Shown: piece after piece, positions 23,001 through 34,992 of the stretch
Layout of the letters: each line of letters opens with the position of its first letter
Numbering within the stretch: position 1 is the first letter of the stretch
DNA from: Pleurodeles waltl
Lineage: Eukaryota > Chordata > Amphibia > Caudata > Salamandridae
Direction: 5' to 3'
DNA length: 64,000 bases
Assembly: GCF_031143425.1 (NCBI RefSeq)
Contig: NC_090439.1
Location: 642,817,465-642,881,464, forward strand
Translations under genes and position numbers: made by a program
The notes under the pieces: generated by a model
The model's database searches: none
Told to the model about the DNA's origin: nothing
Seen by the model: only the letters and a program-made list of their open reading frames with translations

Positions 23001-23290
23001 GCTACTATTACATGTAAAGCCACAAGCCCACATCTCCAATGGCTTGAGCGCACTGCACTGGTTACCCATTGCCAGAAGATCCACCTTCAAGCTGCTTTGT
23101 ATCACCCACAAAGCTATACATGGAACAGGACCGTTTTTTTATCAGAAACAAATTAACAAAATACATTCAACAAAGAAACCTCTGCTCAAGACTGGCACCC
23201 GCCTTAGAACACCATCATACAAGAAGAAGACTATAGGTGGTACATCTTTCTTCGCTCAAGCAGCCAAACTATGGAATTCATTACCCTGAA
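20010..23290 (+). pseudogene. L2-clade LINE ORF2: endonuclease and reverse transcriptase (decayed)
   Basis: Endonuclease motifs begin near 20010 (FLNCLLINA, DTQPNLLFIAESWLGDD, YRPPPNNSKFPDAF, LCILGDL). They are cut by a MITE at 20441 and resume at 21141 (NIWFDKPNMPHPKA), with SDHH of the active site at 21321. RT follows: SDYQTGFHPGRSTESA, LLLLDLSAAFDTVDHD, AGVPQGSIISPLLFNICM, and FADDPQMLL at the catalytic FADD. The C-terminal L2 signature NSAARLLL, LSALHWLPIARRSTFKLLC, AAKLWNSLP ends at 23290. Stops after INA and KKKN, plus frame changes near 21620, 21790 and 22830, show inactivity. Assignment to L2 within the CR1/L2 group rests on the C-terminal motif. Confidence 0.85.
20441..21140. mobile_element. 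700-bp palindromic MITE, GATGTA family, inside the L2 endonuclease
   Basis: Ends are GGGCCAGATGTAGG and TTACATCTGGCAC, flanked by CTA (20438-20440) and TTA (21141-21143), a 3-bp duplication with one mismatch. The interior is stacked palindromes: TTGCAAATTGCGACTTGCAA, GGTGTCTCAGACACC, CATTAATATTAATG, CGTTTTCCTTCAAGGAAAACG, GGCAGTGGTCCATTGGACCA and GGGGTCCCATGGGGACCCC. Deleting it with one target copy restores L2 frame (GDL then NIWFD). A relative lies at 55829-56494. Confidence 0.9.
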
Positions 23291-23474
23291 ATATAAGATC
23301 CACGGATAACTATCTTGTCTTCAGAAGACTACTCAAGAGTTGGCTCTTTCCTTCATATTACCTTCCACATTCAAACAGCAATGGGCAGCATATGTCTATA
23401 TTGATAAATATTTTTAATCTGATCATGTGTATATTCTAGATATGTACAGTGCTTTAGGAAATATGTATTGCTAC

Positions 23475-23570
23475 TATGTTATATATATATATATTATATA
23501 TATATACATGTGTGTAGGCATGTGTGTATGTATATATGTGTGTGTATATACATATATGTGTATGTTATTC
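23475..23570. repeat. (TA)n / TGTATA microsatellite in L2 3' UTR
   Basis: TATATATA runs followed by irregular TGTGTATGTATA sequence, just after the L2 coding end. The following 23570-24050 is AT-rich UTR or flank with no other feature. Confidence 0.7.
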
Positions 23571-24049
23571 TATGCTTAACATCTTCATAGGTCATTGCAT
23601 AGCTCCTAGATAATACTAGGAATTATTACCGTACATACTTATGAATCCCTGCTCTCGTTCTTATATCACACTGGTCAAATGTTTTATTATCATAAGCATT
23701 TTGCTATTCAAAAATTGAGGGAAGATAAATAAATGTTAGAAAAGTGCACTTATTAATTAACTTCAAATATTACAAATCTTAAAAGTCTGTGTTTATACAA
23801 TAGTACTTTTCTTCTCATATTATTATACCCATTATTATACTCCCTGAAACTATATATTCCCCTTCTATGTATTTACATATCTATTTACTTATTACTCTAG
23901 TCCTTCTGTACTAGGGAAAAAGCAAATAAAAATAAATAAAATCTATAGATAAAATTCAAATTGCAAATAAGTAAATTAAAGTACAAATTTATAAATATAT
24001 ATGAATACAATTATAAATAAATAAACATAATATAAATGTACTCTCTTGT

Positions 24050-24625
24050 AAGCTTTACTTTGTCTACCCATCATCCTATGTCATGTCTATCAATCTATCC
24101 TCCATCCCCACTCTGACTCATCCCAAACCCATTCTACTAGTTTCATCTCCAAAATAACCCTGCTTAAGCTCTTCCCTCCTCTTCCACATCTAGCTCACCC
24201 CAAACATCAGTTTACTACCATGATTTCCCAAACAACCCTACTAAACTTTCCCTCATTTCTCTCACCTTTGACTCATCGAAAACCCCTCCTGCTACTATGA
24301 TCTCCCTAACCCTTTCCACAGACTCTTCCCTCCTCCATCTCTCCTTTACGCACCCCAAGCCTCATCCTATTGCTATAAACTCCCAATTAACACTTCTAGA
24401 TTCCTCCCTCCTCTGTCCCTCCATTACTGTAGTCAGTCCAACTAACAAACTCACATATCCTCTGCTCAAATTAACTCATAATAATACTAAAACTTTACTT
24501 CTATTTCCCTATACTAATCCACCACTAATTCCTCTTGGGTTCTGGAGTAGCATGCTACTCACCGAAAAGGGCTTTGATGTCTCGTCAGGAGTACTAAGCG
24601 CTATATAAATACTATTATAATTCCA
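24050..24625 (+). repeat. CT-rich diverged repeats ending in an L2-type 3' tail
   Basis: Roughly 85-bp diverged units share motifs such as CTCATCCCAAACC, CTCACCCCAAAC and TTCCCTCCTC. The block closes with AAGCGCTATATAAATACTAT, which resembles the conserved 3' end of L2 (compare GCGCGCTTTATAAATG at the end of the L2 near 62000). It may be a non-autonomous element using L2 machinery, or a 3' fragment of an L2 copy. The plus-strand open frame 24297-24608 is judged spurious. Confidence 0.5.
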
Positions 24626-24634
24626 ATTACAATA

Positions 24635-24828
24635 CTGGTCTGGTGTCACAAGACAGGTGGCATTGCCAGTCCGTAAGCTGAGGGCAACCTGCCAGTGCCA
24701 GGCCATTGCCCATGGGACATTCCCCATGGACAACATGTGCCACTTCCACCTGCCCTGCGCTGTTGGTAGTGGTCATATTGCCAATGGCAGTCTGGTGGTC
24801 ATAGGACTGCCAGACTTGTAATGAGGGT
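24635..24828. mobile_element. truncated Harbinger-type MITE
   Basis: The right end reads TTGTAATGAGGGTCC, a one-base variant of the GGCCCTCATTACAA terminus. The interior has paired GGCAGTCTGG / CTGCCAGAC palindromes. The left end is not resolved, so no target duplication could be confirmed. Confidence 0.5.
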
Positions 24829-25076
24829 CCATGTGTGCACCAGTACAACTGCCTGCAAAATCTCCATCAAAATAGCTTGAGGCCCTGATCTAAGTTCAAC
24901 ATTAGTCAACTGGCTATGTCCATGATTTTGAGGCATCAGGCACTCTCATGTAGAAAATAATGTTCACATCAATAAATGATACCCATGATGGCCATCCCTG
25001 GGTCCACCCCTGTGACAGTGTTAAATTAGCTGCACTGCCACAAGGCTGCATCTCTTGCACCATAGGGCAAGGGTGG

Positions 25077-25460
25077 CTGCATTGAGGGGGAGATCATAGT
25101 TATGTAGGAAGGAGCACCTTCCAGCACAACCAGACACTGAAATGGCATTCTGCTAGGTCCATGTGTGCTGTGCAATGTAGCACACATACACATACATCAA
25201 CTTGAGGAGCGAACAAAGTAAACAACAATATAGCGCCTTGGTAATGCCATCCCTGGGGTGGTGTAATCTTTCAGTGTCACCATGGTGTATGAAAAACACG
25301 TAAAACTCGGACAGGGGCAAATTGCAATGTGTGTTGGTGTGGATTGACCACTGCAGCAGCCATTGCAAGATCCTACCATGCAAATGGATGCATAGGAAGG
25401 GGCAACAATAACAAGATGGTATCAAGCCACCAAAAGGAAATGCATCACACCTTGTAAATA
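25077..25460 (+). repeat. diverged direct repeat, copy 1
   Basis: It shares GCTGCATTGAGGGGGAGAT and the following order of blocks (GGAGCACCTTCCA, GTGTGCTG, GCAGC.ATTGCA, GAAGGGGC) with 30115-30465 on the same strand. The two copies bracket the Harbinger accessory-gene fragments at 25.6 and 28.1-28.6 kb. Confidence 0.5.
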
Positions 25461-25596
25461 TGACGCAGCCTATTGCACCATCTGAGCCTCCTTTTATGTG
25501 ACAGTCAGGTGGGGCAAAGGGCTGATATATTGCACCCACAATGTACGAGAGCAATATTTAGGCTGTAAGTTGTCACTGAACTTCCAATAGCAATTC

Positions 25597-26441
25597 AGTG
25601 ACGTGACATGTCAACTGCCACAAACTAGAAAGATTGATTTTACACCATCTCATTGCATAGATGATGGCTCTCCTGCTGATCTGCCTGTCCTGGAGTTCTC
25701 CGATGACCTGGATGACCAGATGAAAACCATCAGCCAAGAGACTCTCCAGGATGTCCTGGAATCCCTCCAGACACCACCTCCAGTTGCAAGGAGGACTAGC
25801 GATGTAGCAGCCATCCCAGATGACCCCCCCCCCACACCCAAATATTACAACCAGCCAGCACCAACACAGCTCAGAACTCCAAGAACCCAGGGACAAGCTT
25901 CTATAGGACAGTGGTAGGAGTCCAGCGGGAGCTGGCCAAGCAGGTGTGGGTGGGGATGGAGACAGTGGCAGCCAGCCTAGAGGGAATGCGCACGTGCCTT
26001 GTGACAGCTAATGAAGACACAGCTGCAAAGCAAGGCACACACTACCCACTGTGTGGAGTCCACCAGTGTCTGAAGGACATAGCTGCTGCCATGAGGGAAG
26101 TGCTACAACAACTGCCCTCCCAAACTGGCAGCAGCATTATGGAGAACAAGCTGGACTCCATTAATCGTGAAGTGGCCTCACTCAGGGCAGACATGGCTGC
26201 CTACCACCAGGATGTTGCTGGTATCCTGAAAAATCAGCAGTTCCTCCTTGCTGCAGTGATGCCATATGTTATTCCACAAATAGCAGCTGCTGGAAATTGG
26301 GACTCCACATCTTCAACCACTGAAGTGTGTGTGGCCCCCTCTGTCTCCCTACCACCACCAACGATGGCACAGGAGACACCACACACATCGGAGGATGAAG
26401 ATGTGAAACAGACCATCTTCACTCAGAAGAGTACCCAGTAG
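25597..26441 (+). pseudogene. Harbinger accessory (SANT-type) protein, C-terminal part
   Basis: Two plus-strand segments with one frame change near 25900. The first is acidic, with LPVLEFSDDLDD and a Pro/Thr-rich stretch. The second, 25911-26441, is helix-forming: ELAKQVWVGMETVAASLEGM, then MREVLQQLPSQTGS, then LDSINREVASLRADMAAYHQ, with a Ser/Thr/Pro tail ending in a stop at 26439. The layout (acidic linker, low complexity, coiled coil of about 90 residues) parallels the second exon of the SANT gene at 31977-33315. No N-terminal SANT domain was found upstream. Identification rests on architecture and is moderate. Confidence 0.5.
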
Positions 26442-26444
26442 CAC

Positions 26445-27755
26445 CAGCCTATGCCTCATGGGCAGTGTTCACCTTAGTTCTGTGGTAAAGATCATGCCAG
26501 TGTTATCACAGTAGGATATGTGCACTCTTCATCCACACACTGTTGACCTGTCTGCTATGGACTGTCATTGTCTCTCATTTACTAATTGGCAATTATAGTT
26601 CCTACGCACTTATTAACACTACTCCGAAGCATGTCCCATGACATGTACTTCAACCCTGGACTTGTATTGTGTCACAAATGTATGAATTTCACAAATGGGA
26701 TCACTGACCTGGACTTTGTAAATATCTCACTACAATACTTCCACTTGTAAATAAACATATTGTACACAATTAACATGCCTATATCTATTGTGATCCATTG
26801 TCTCAGCTAAATGATTGTAATGTGTGAATCCATGTCATTGGTCACAGAATTTCTGTACAAGAGTGTAGGACTGTGGGGGCACAAAGCTACACACAAGGTT
26901 CCTATCATGGCAATTGTGTATGCTGGTCTCATCACCTACAAGCAATTCACAGAGTATGTCACAAATGAAGGACACATATATGATTCCCTCACAATATACG
27001 GCAGGTATGGCTGAAAGCAAGCCTAGGACAATATCGTCAGCTGGGAGTACCTGAATAACTCATTGGTGTGGTGCAGAGGTATTTAACCTCATTAGTGATG
27101 GCCACTGGTCAGTTTTGCAGGCTAGAGTTATAATTGTGGCTGTTGTCAGATGTGCCACAGTTCCTAACATTTCTACTACAGGACCCCAACACTGACAGCT
27201 GAAGTACCAGACCTACCTGTCCAATACAAAGTATATATAGTCATCATGAGTGGTGGGGGCACGGGATGACAGATGCATGGACTAGTAGATGTGATGTTGC
27301 AGTCAAAGTGACAGCTCAGTTGACAATAAGGATTACACACGGTTAATGAGGCTTTTATAGGCTGGACGGATTCCATAGGCCATTTTCCCAAGGTGGCCAG
27401 TACACACATGGTAGAACCCTGAGACTCACACTAATTACACAAACCTCTTGCAAAGATAACAGGATATTTTTATAAAAAGGATCTACTAAACAAAACCTAA
27501 AATCTACCCTATCCTAAACTAACCTATACTAACTATACTTATCATACAACTAAACTATCTAACCTATGCTATACGTAACTTACACATAAAACACCACACT
27601 CTAAACATTGGTCCTCCACCTCCTTAAAAAACAAGAAACAAGTAGGACAACAATGACTATTACTACACATCTACTAACTAATCCTATGACCTAAACAAAT
27701 ATATATATTTTTTATTTTTAAAAAAATTATTTTATTCTTCATAAAAAGACATATA
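26445..27755. other. unassigned DNA
   Basis: No gene recognised. The stretch 27480-27720 is AT/AC-rich with many CTAAACTA-like words. Short open frames at 26811-27014 and 27176-27409 lack known motifs. Confidence 0.35.
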
Positions 27756-27945
27756 GGGGGTTATTCTAACTTTGGAGGAGGTGTTAATCCGTCCCAAAAG
27801 TGACGGAAAAGTGTCGGGTTTACCACCAGCCGTATTACGAGTCCATTATATCCTATGGAACTCGTAATACGGCTGGTGGTATATCCGTCACATTACCGTC
27901 ACTTTTGGGACGGATTAACACTCCTCCAAAGTTAGAATAACCCCC
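27756..27945. mobile_element. 190-bp near-perfect palindromic MITE
   Basis: Both arms begin GGGGGTTATTCTAACTTTGG, and the element is flanked by ATA at 27753-27755 and 27946-27948. The arms stay complementary almost to the centre (TATTACGAGT...ACTCGTAATA), with a loop of about 19 bp. A few mismatches and one small indel separate the arms. The terminus fits the pattern shared by the other Harbinger-type elements here. Confidence 0.9.
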
Positions 27946-28138
27946 ATAAACCCCAACATGAACCCCCACCCAACAACCCACCAATAAAAACCAAAGAATA
28001 GAAACCCACCCGCAACTACACTTATCCTAACAAATGGCTACACTGCACTAACCTACCACTAACTACGTAAAACCCAAACTAAAATATGGTACAACTTTAA
28101 AAGGGAGGGGAAGGAACTGGGAGGTGGTCCATCACAGT

Positions 28139-28560
28139 CTAAGTTTGTTTGTGTGACTTCTTGACCTTCTTTTTGATGTACTTGAGGACTTTGCGGTCCT
28201 CTGCCAATGCCTCCTCCAACCTGTCCAAACGCTGGAGTATAAGGGTTACATCCCAAAGTAAGTCCAGTTCCAATTGTGATAGCCCAGCAGCTGGTGGTGG
28301 CAAAACAGGTGCAGGGGTGGCAACTGGTGCTGCAGAGGTCGATTGGGTGGGTGCAGCTGGGAGCACCTGCATCTAATATGTTGCTGCTCCATCCTTTGTT
28401 TTGGGTGGGTGAATATCTCCACCGGGTGGGAATGCCTGCTATTCCCCAGATGCTTTCTCCAAATGGATTGGCGTGCCATGCGGAGGTAACTTGTATGCAC
28501 CTCCAGGATGTGGCAGTACCTTTCTGACCTGCTGTTAAACTGGCACCGCTACTCATTGGT
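28139..28560 (-). pseudogene. coiled-coil protein fragment, possible Harbinger accessory C-terminus
   Basis: Minus-strand frame 28372-28139 reads a Pro/Ala/Thr-rich stretch, then LSQLELDLLWDVTLILQRLD, RLEEALAEDRKVLKYIKKK and a basic stop-proximal tail. An overlapping 166-codon frame (28556-28059) is open but has no known motif and may include an upstream part in another frame. The helical, charged C-terminus resembles other accessory-protein tails in this window. No family was recognised with confidence. Confidence 0.4.
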
Positions 28561-30114
28561 CATGTTGGCAGCTGCAAAATGAGGACAAGCAAACATCAGT
28601 ATCAGCATTGGGTGGAGTATGTACAGATTTGTAAATTGCACTGCTACAGCTGATTACACATACAGTCCTACACACATGCCTCAAGCCTTTTTTATTGCAT
28701 CTCATCTGCCTCTATATCCAACCATACATCACCAGTATCTTGTACATGTCAGTGGGATGACGTCAATCCATTGGAAATCATGATGGCCCACAGCTGATAA
28801 GAACTAGCAATGACAGCTAAACATCACTTTTATCTACTCTTTGAGCATCACATCTCTGGACAAGTATGGACTTCCTGTCTCCCTGAGCTGAAGGGGGGTT
28901 GGGCATACAATCCATCAGCCCAACACCCCTGGTGATGTCCCAAGGCTTGAGCACCTATCATGGAGTGTGGGAGTGAGCCAATTGTTGGGGGGGCTGCCAA
29001 CTACAAAGCTGGTATTCTATGTTGTAGTACATCTATATTTATATGTCCAGGTGTAAAACCTGGCCTGAGCCTACATAACTGGGGTCCAGGTGCATTTCCC
29101 AGTTGAGGCCACGTGTACAACTGATGCTACTGTGTTGTGAGAAAGGCTGCACAAAACCTGACCTGCACATTCACTGTTGTCAAGACATTACAGCAGTGGA
29201 GCCCCATACCCTGTGCCATGTAGTGCTACATGTGTTCAATTGCACACACATGGTGGCAGTATGGATGCCCTGAAAGCCACAGCAATCGTGTCACAGCTTT
29301 TTGCACTGAAACAGTATCCAGGAGCATCTCACATCATCAGCCGATGCATGTCAGATATCCTCACAGAACCAGCTACATACACAGCATTGCCTTCTCATGC
29401 ATCTGTGATGTGATCTACATCAGTCACAATTTACATGGTGGCTGCACCATATTGGTTACACTGTTGACATCTGGTGTTAGGAGATTAACAGACTTTGACC
29501 TGAAATATCTTGAGTGGAGCAGTCCACACATTGTGTACTCAGATTACTGCAGTTCAGGACATTTTGACTCCTTGCTGTACCACTACCTCGTGTTCTCTGG
29601 AGGGTACAGAGGGTACGGAGGCACCTGTGGTGTGTGTATGTATCCCACAGAATCCCCCTAAAGAGTAATGTAGTTGGAATCCAAAATCTGTCCCATCTTG
29701 TCATTAAGTGTGAGCTATGCGTGGCACACATTGCCGATTATGGTGCTGTGCCAAGATTTTTAGCAACAGGCATGCTATGTACATATACAGCTGGCCTGTG
29801 CCCTGTGATGGCAGACATCCATAAATATGTGGTCAGCCATAACCAATCCTTTTACACACAATTCCGTGCCAGCACACGTTGCACTTAGAACTACATGCAG
29901 GCCAATCTTATTGCACAACCCCACAACATACATGATGGGAATGTGACAGAGCACCAAGCTGACGGACAGTTGGCAGCGCAGAACTCTGACAAATTCACAA
30001 CTCAGGGATGCCCGGTATTGGATAGGAGAGGGCACATCACTGTGTTGTCACCTACACGGGGGATAACCTTGCTTCCATTACTCGACCTAGTCAACCTTTC
30101 CCCTGGTGCTAAGC
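28561..30114. other. unassigned DNA
   Basis: TG/CA-rich sequence with several 80-140-codon open frames on both strands, none with a recognised motif. It lies between the coiled-coil fragment and the second direct-repeat copy. Confidence 0.35.
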
Positions 30115-30465
30115 CGGCTGCATTGAGGGGGAGATAGTCTTTGTGCATGGAGGGACATCTTCCAACAAAAACAAGTTATACAAAGGGACTCTGCACTTTT
30201 GATGTGTGCTGCCAAATGCAGCACCTATTGAAAGAGCAAAGTATGGAAGGCACAGCAGCATATATGTTAGCCTGTTGTGGCCTGCTAAAGCCATACCTTG
30301 GTGTGTTTGCAGGATTTGCTACAGCCTCTAGTGTAAAGAAATGTGTAGGTCTGGGACACCGTCTAATTAGTATGGGTGTTGCTATGGCACAGCAACTGCA
30401 ACACCCATTGCACGCTCCTTCCACGCAAAGTACTGCACGTGAAGGGGCCATAATGAGACGTTGAT
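30115..30465 (+). repeat. diverged direct repeat, copy 2
   Basis: Partner of 25077-25460 in the same orientation, starting at GCTGCATTGAGGGGGAGAT and ending near GTGAAGGGGCCATAAT. Confidence 0.5.
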
Positions 30466-31679
30466 GTGAAGCCACAAAATGTTTACTAAGCACGGTGCAG
30501 GGCATAGCGTCTCCGTAGCCTCTCAAATATAGAGGCTCTGCTGGTGATTAGGCCTCTTACACATGCCCCATGATGGCACCATCCATCCTCCTATGATTTC
30601 TTATAAATGGTCCAGAAAACTACATCACTCATTGCATTCCACTCTTCTGACTGGCTCATACCAAACCCTGGAGTAGCTAACATCAGCCACAAAATGGCAC
30701 TTACTGGATGCATCGGGGTATTCAAATCTCGCCACCTCTCCGATGGTGTAAGGGGCAGGTCCACCTGTAAGACATGAATGAAGAACATTACTTAGTGTAA
30801 ATCCTACTTAATGCAAATGGACAACATAGTTCAGTGTATTATGTTGACTCTGATAGACAATACACAGGTCAAATGGAAGAGCCAGAAGACTGGACCCAGT
30901 GCATGGTCAGGCTCCCTAATATGGCTGTTAGACTTTTCATCCTTGTCATGGTCTCCCTTAACTTTTTGCCTCTGTTCCCCAGGTTGTTGATGTGTGCTGG
31001 ACTCTGATTTTGCTGTTTTTGTAACCAGTGCTAAAGTGCAAGTGCTCCTTTGCAAAATGTGTATGTAATTGGCTTATCCATGATTGGCATATCTGATTTA
31101 TTAGTAAGTCCCTAGTACAGTGCACTAGAGGTGCCCAGGGCCTGTAAATCAAATGCTACTAGTGGGCCTGCAGCACTGGTTGTGCCACCCGCATAAGTAG
31201 CTCTGTAATCATGTCTCAGACCTGCCATTGCAGTGTCTGTGTGTGCAGTTTTACCTGTAAATTTGACTTGGCAAGTGTACCCACTTGCCAGGCCTAAACC
31301 TTCACTTTTCTTACATGCCTGACACCCCTAAGGTAGGCCCTAGGTAGCCCCAAGAGCAGGGTGCAGTGTATGGTTAAGGTAGGACATATCATTACAACAT
31401 TGGCGGTAAAAGCCGCTTACCGCAGTGCAGAAGACCGCCAACACACCGCCGCGGCCGCGGAATTCTGCCACAGCTATTATGACCAACATCTCGGAATCCG
31501 TCAAAATACAGACACCCATACAAGTCCGCCACACCAAAGGTCAGTGATAAACTGGCGAAAAAAAAACCTCCACCGTCACGCCAACAGAAATACGCCCACA
31601 CTATCACGACACACGAATCCACGCAGCGGTCTTTCAACCGCGGTATTCCATTGGAGGTACACACCGCTGTGCTCAAAAT

Positions 31680-31975
31680 ACACACACATCTCCAAAACAC
31701 AGCCACATTGGACAATTCAAAATACACACACCTGATACACATACACACACCACTCCCACACATCCAATACAATATAAAACACACACCCACATCACCCACA
31801 AACCCTTACGACCACATTTACAGAGAGAAGGCCAGAGAGAGACACCACCATCCACAAACTAGCAGCCACAGGCACACAACACCATCACCCACACAACTTC
31901 CACACACAAACACACCACTACATATCACCACACTTATCACCACACACACCGCCCCACACATCACCTACACCACCC
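31680..31975. repeat. CA-rich tract upstream of the first SANT gene
   Basis: Irregular ACACACC/CACATCACC sequence immediately before the ATG at 31977. It is similar in composition to the centre of the 11161-12080 derivative. Confidence 0.6.
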
Positions 31976-31976
31976 C

Positions 31977-33315
31977 ATGGCACAGCAAAGACACCCCAAA
32001 TTTTCGGAGGAGGAGCTCAGGGTCATGGTCGAGGAAATCGTCCGGGTAGAGCCACAGCTATTTGGAGCACAGGTGCAGCACACCTCAATTGCAAGGAAGA
32101 TGGAGCTATGGCGAAGAATAGTTGACAGGGTCAACGCAGTGGGATAACACCCAAGAAATCGGGACGACATCAGGAAGAGGTGGAACGACCTACGGGGGAA
32201 GGTGCGTTCCTTGGTCTCAAGACACCACCAGGCGGTTCAGCGAACTGGTGGCGGATCCCCACCTCCTCCCCCACAACTAACAACATGGGAGTAGCAGGTC
32301 TTGGCAATTCTGCATCCTGAGGGCCTCGCAGGAGTCGGTGGAGGAATGGACTCTGGTAAGTCAAATCTTAACTATTACATCCCCCACCCTAACTGCATGC
32401 TATCACATACCCCCACCCTCGCCCCCACCCCTATCACTCCAACTCCTCACAAATGTACCAATTACACAAACCACACATCCCAACACCAAGCCCTGCATGC
32501 AACAACACCGCATGGACACCCATCACTAAAGGATGCCCACTGCACATACCCATACACCCCCCTAAACCATCATCACACAAGCCCCCACACAGGAATGCCA
32601 GCACTGGGGTACACGGTCACCCACCCATTGCACACCATGACACACACAGATGCAATAATCATGCTTTTCCACCCCTGCAGGACCACTACCCAACATCACC
32701 AGACAGGAGGGTCCAGACATCTCCACTCCACCCACAGAAGAGGCCCACAGTGATGACAGCAGCTCTGTCCAACTGGATCTAGATGACCAGCCCGGACCAT
32801 CGTGGGCCTCGGGACAGTCGGTTCCCCTCACACAGGCACAGGCCACCACAGACCTTCCCTCCTCTGGTAACACCAGCACAGCACCCACCCAGCGGGCCCA
32901 TACCTCCGTCCCCAGGACAAGTCAATCAGCTGTGTGTCCACCACTACAGGGAACCCAGGATAACCTACCACTCCAACAACAAGAGGGACCTGGGGGCAGT
33001 GGTAGTGGGCACACGGTCCAGGGGATGGAGGCCCAGGAACACAGGGGAACTGGGAGGGCTGCTGTGCGACAGGGGGCGGACAGGCCAAGGGAACCCACTC
33101 TCCACGAGGCCCTCTCCTCCATCATGGGAGCATACCACCACTCCCAGGAGACGATGGCAACGGTCCTGGCCAAGTTTCAGGAGACCCAGCGCATGCAGGA
33201 GGAACAGTATTTGGGGTTCAGGGAGGAACTCAGAACCATCAGCTCCGCCCTGGGCACCATCGTAGGGGCGCTGAAGGAAATACTCAACACCAGGAGGGAC
33301 ACTGTGGCACTATAA
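31977..33315 (+). pseudogene. Harbinger SANT/Myb-like accessory protein 1 (two exons)
   Basis: In Harbingers the Myb-like protein binds element ends and carries the transposase into the nucleus (family knowledge). Exon 1 (31977-32355) opens PKFSEEELRVMVEEIVRVEP, continues IARKMELWRRIVDRVNAVG and RDDIRKRWNDLRGKVRS, a SANT-like three-helix domain over residues ~8-80. A GTAAGT donor at 32356 and CCCCTGCAG acceptor ending at 32680 keep frame exactly. Exon 2 (32681-33315) has an acidic linker, a Gln/Gly-rich stretch and a C-terminal helix: EALSSIMGAYHHSQETMATV, then QRMQEEQYLGFREELRTIS. Nonsense codons at 32145 (TAA) and 32292 (TAG) inactivate it; otherwise about 338 codons. Confidence 0.75.
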
Positions 33316-33983
33316 AGGGCCCCTGACACTAGCATGGACGATGAACTGCCCACCACCTCCACCGGCGCTAGTGGACAGCAGGCACCGCCACAGGACCACC
33401 ACACCAGCACCCCACCCCCTGCAGACAGAAAACCACTCCGCAAACCGTCCCTGAGATCCAGGAAAAAGACAGAGCATGATGCCAAGACCCCCGCCAAGAA
33501 ATGAGACCACCCTGATTGTCAACCCACTGTCCCACTTTGTCACCCTGTCCATAATAAAACTGCCCCAGCTCCACTTCCTATGCCCATATGGGCAATGCAC
33601 CTGTGAGACTAATAGACTGGACTCTGCCATGGACACTCCTCCGCCATCACCCCTCACCATTTGACTTCCACCTCCAATATTTTGTATGTAAATAAACACA
33701 CCTAAAGTACCAAAAGATCTGGAGTCTGTCTGGGATTTCAAAATAGTGTATTTGCAATTACAGTGACACAATTTTCAGGGATTAGTAATTTCAACATACC
33801 TATGTCACACAGCTCTAGTCCATGAGGAATCTAAGCAGATGACACATGTTGGGACCCACACCTGTGAAACCGTAAGGGAAAGTGACAACTCAGTGACCAT
33901 ACACTGGGTGAAATCGACAGACAGGATAGAGGTAGAAGTGTAAAAGTACTTGTAGTAGGCAGGAATGTATTCTCACCTGTGTT

Positions 33984-34992
33984 TCACTGGAAATATTGCT
34001 GGATGACTGAGTCCCTGTTGTCAATGTCTTCTTCCTCTGCTTCCTCCTCATCACTGTCCACAGGCTCCACAGCTGCCACAACACCGCCATCTGGACCATC
34101 CTCCTGCAGAAAAGGCACCTGTCGTCGCAAAGCCAATTTATGAAGCATTCAGCAGGCCACGATGATCTGGCACACCTTCTTTGGTGAGTAGAATAGGAAT
34201 CCACCTGTCAAATGGAGGCACCTAAACCTGGCCTTCAGGAGGCCGAAGGTGCGTTCGATCACCCTCCTAGTCCGCCCATGGGCCTCATTGTAACGTTCCT
34301 CTGCCCTGGTCCTGGGATTCCTCACTGGGGTCAGTAGCCAATGACAGGTTGGGGTAACAGAGTCACCTAATAGCCACACACGGTGCCTCTGTAGTTGACC
34401 CATCACATAAGGGATGCTGCTATTCCGCATGATGTAGGCGTCATGCACTGAGCCAGGGAACATGGCATTCACATGGGAGATGTACTGGTCTGCCAAACAT
34501 ACCATCTGTACATTCATCGAATGATAACTCTTCCGTTTCCTGTACACCTGTTCACTCCTGTGGGGGGGGGACCAAAGCCACATGGGTCCCATCAATGGCA
34601 CCTATGATGTTGGGGATATGTCCAAGGGCATAGAAGTCACCTTTCACTGTAGGCAAGTCCTCCACCTGAGGGAACACGATGTAGCTCCCCATGTGTTTCA
34701 GCAGGGCAGACAACACTCTGGACAATACGTTGGAAAACATAGGCTGGGACATCCCTGATGCCATGGCCACAGTTGTTTGAAAAGACCCACTTGCAAGGAA
34801 ATGGAGCACTGATAGCACCTGCACTTGAGGGGGGATTCCGGTGGGATGGCGGATTGCTGACATCAGGTCTGGCTCCAACTGGGTACACAGTTCCTGGATT
34901 GTGGCACGGTCAAACCTGTAGGTGAGGCAAATTTCTTTCCTCCATTTGTCGACAGGTCCACAAGCTGTCGGTACACCGGAGGATTCCGCCAT
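33984..34992 (-). pseudogene. HARBI1-like DDE transposase of the 8.9-kb Harbinger
   Basis: DDE-fold nuclease that would cut and paste the element. ATG at 34992, stop at 33984-33986, about 335 residues, close to the family's ~350. The N-terminal helical region includes PPQVQVLSVLHFLASGSFQ and GMSQPMFSNVLSRVLSAL. The first catalytic Asp is in GAIDGTHVALVPP. The second Asp is in VWLLGDS, and the Glu is in RRVIERTFGLLKARFRCLH. An extra base in a C run near 34562-34571 shifts frame, a TGA stands at 34149-34151, and after GDS the usual GYP reads VTP through a short compensating frame change. A C-terminal acidic tail (VDSDEEEAEEED) follows. Divergently arranged with the SANT gene at 35482. Confidence 0.85.

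Noticed and set aside
24297..24608. 103-codon plus-strand open frame
   Set aside because: CT-rich repeat units ending in an L2-type 3' tail. Composition explains the openness.
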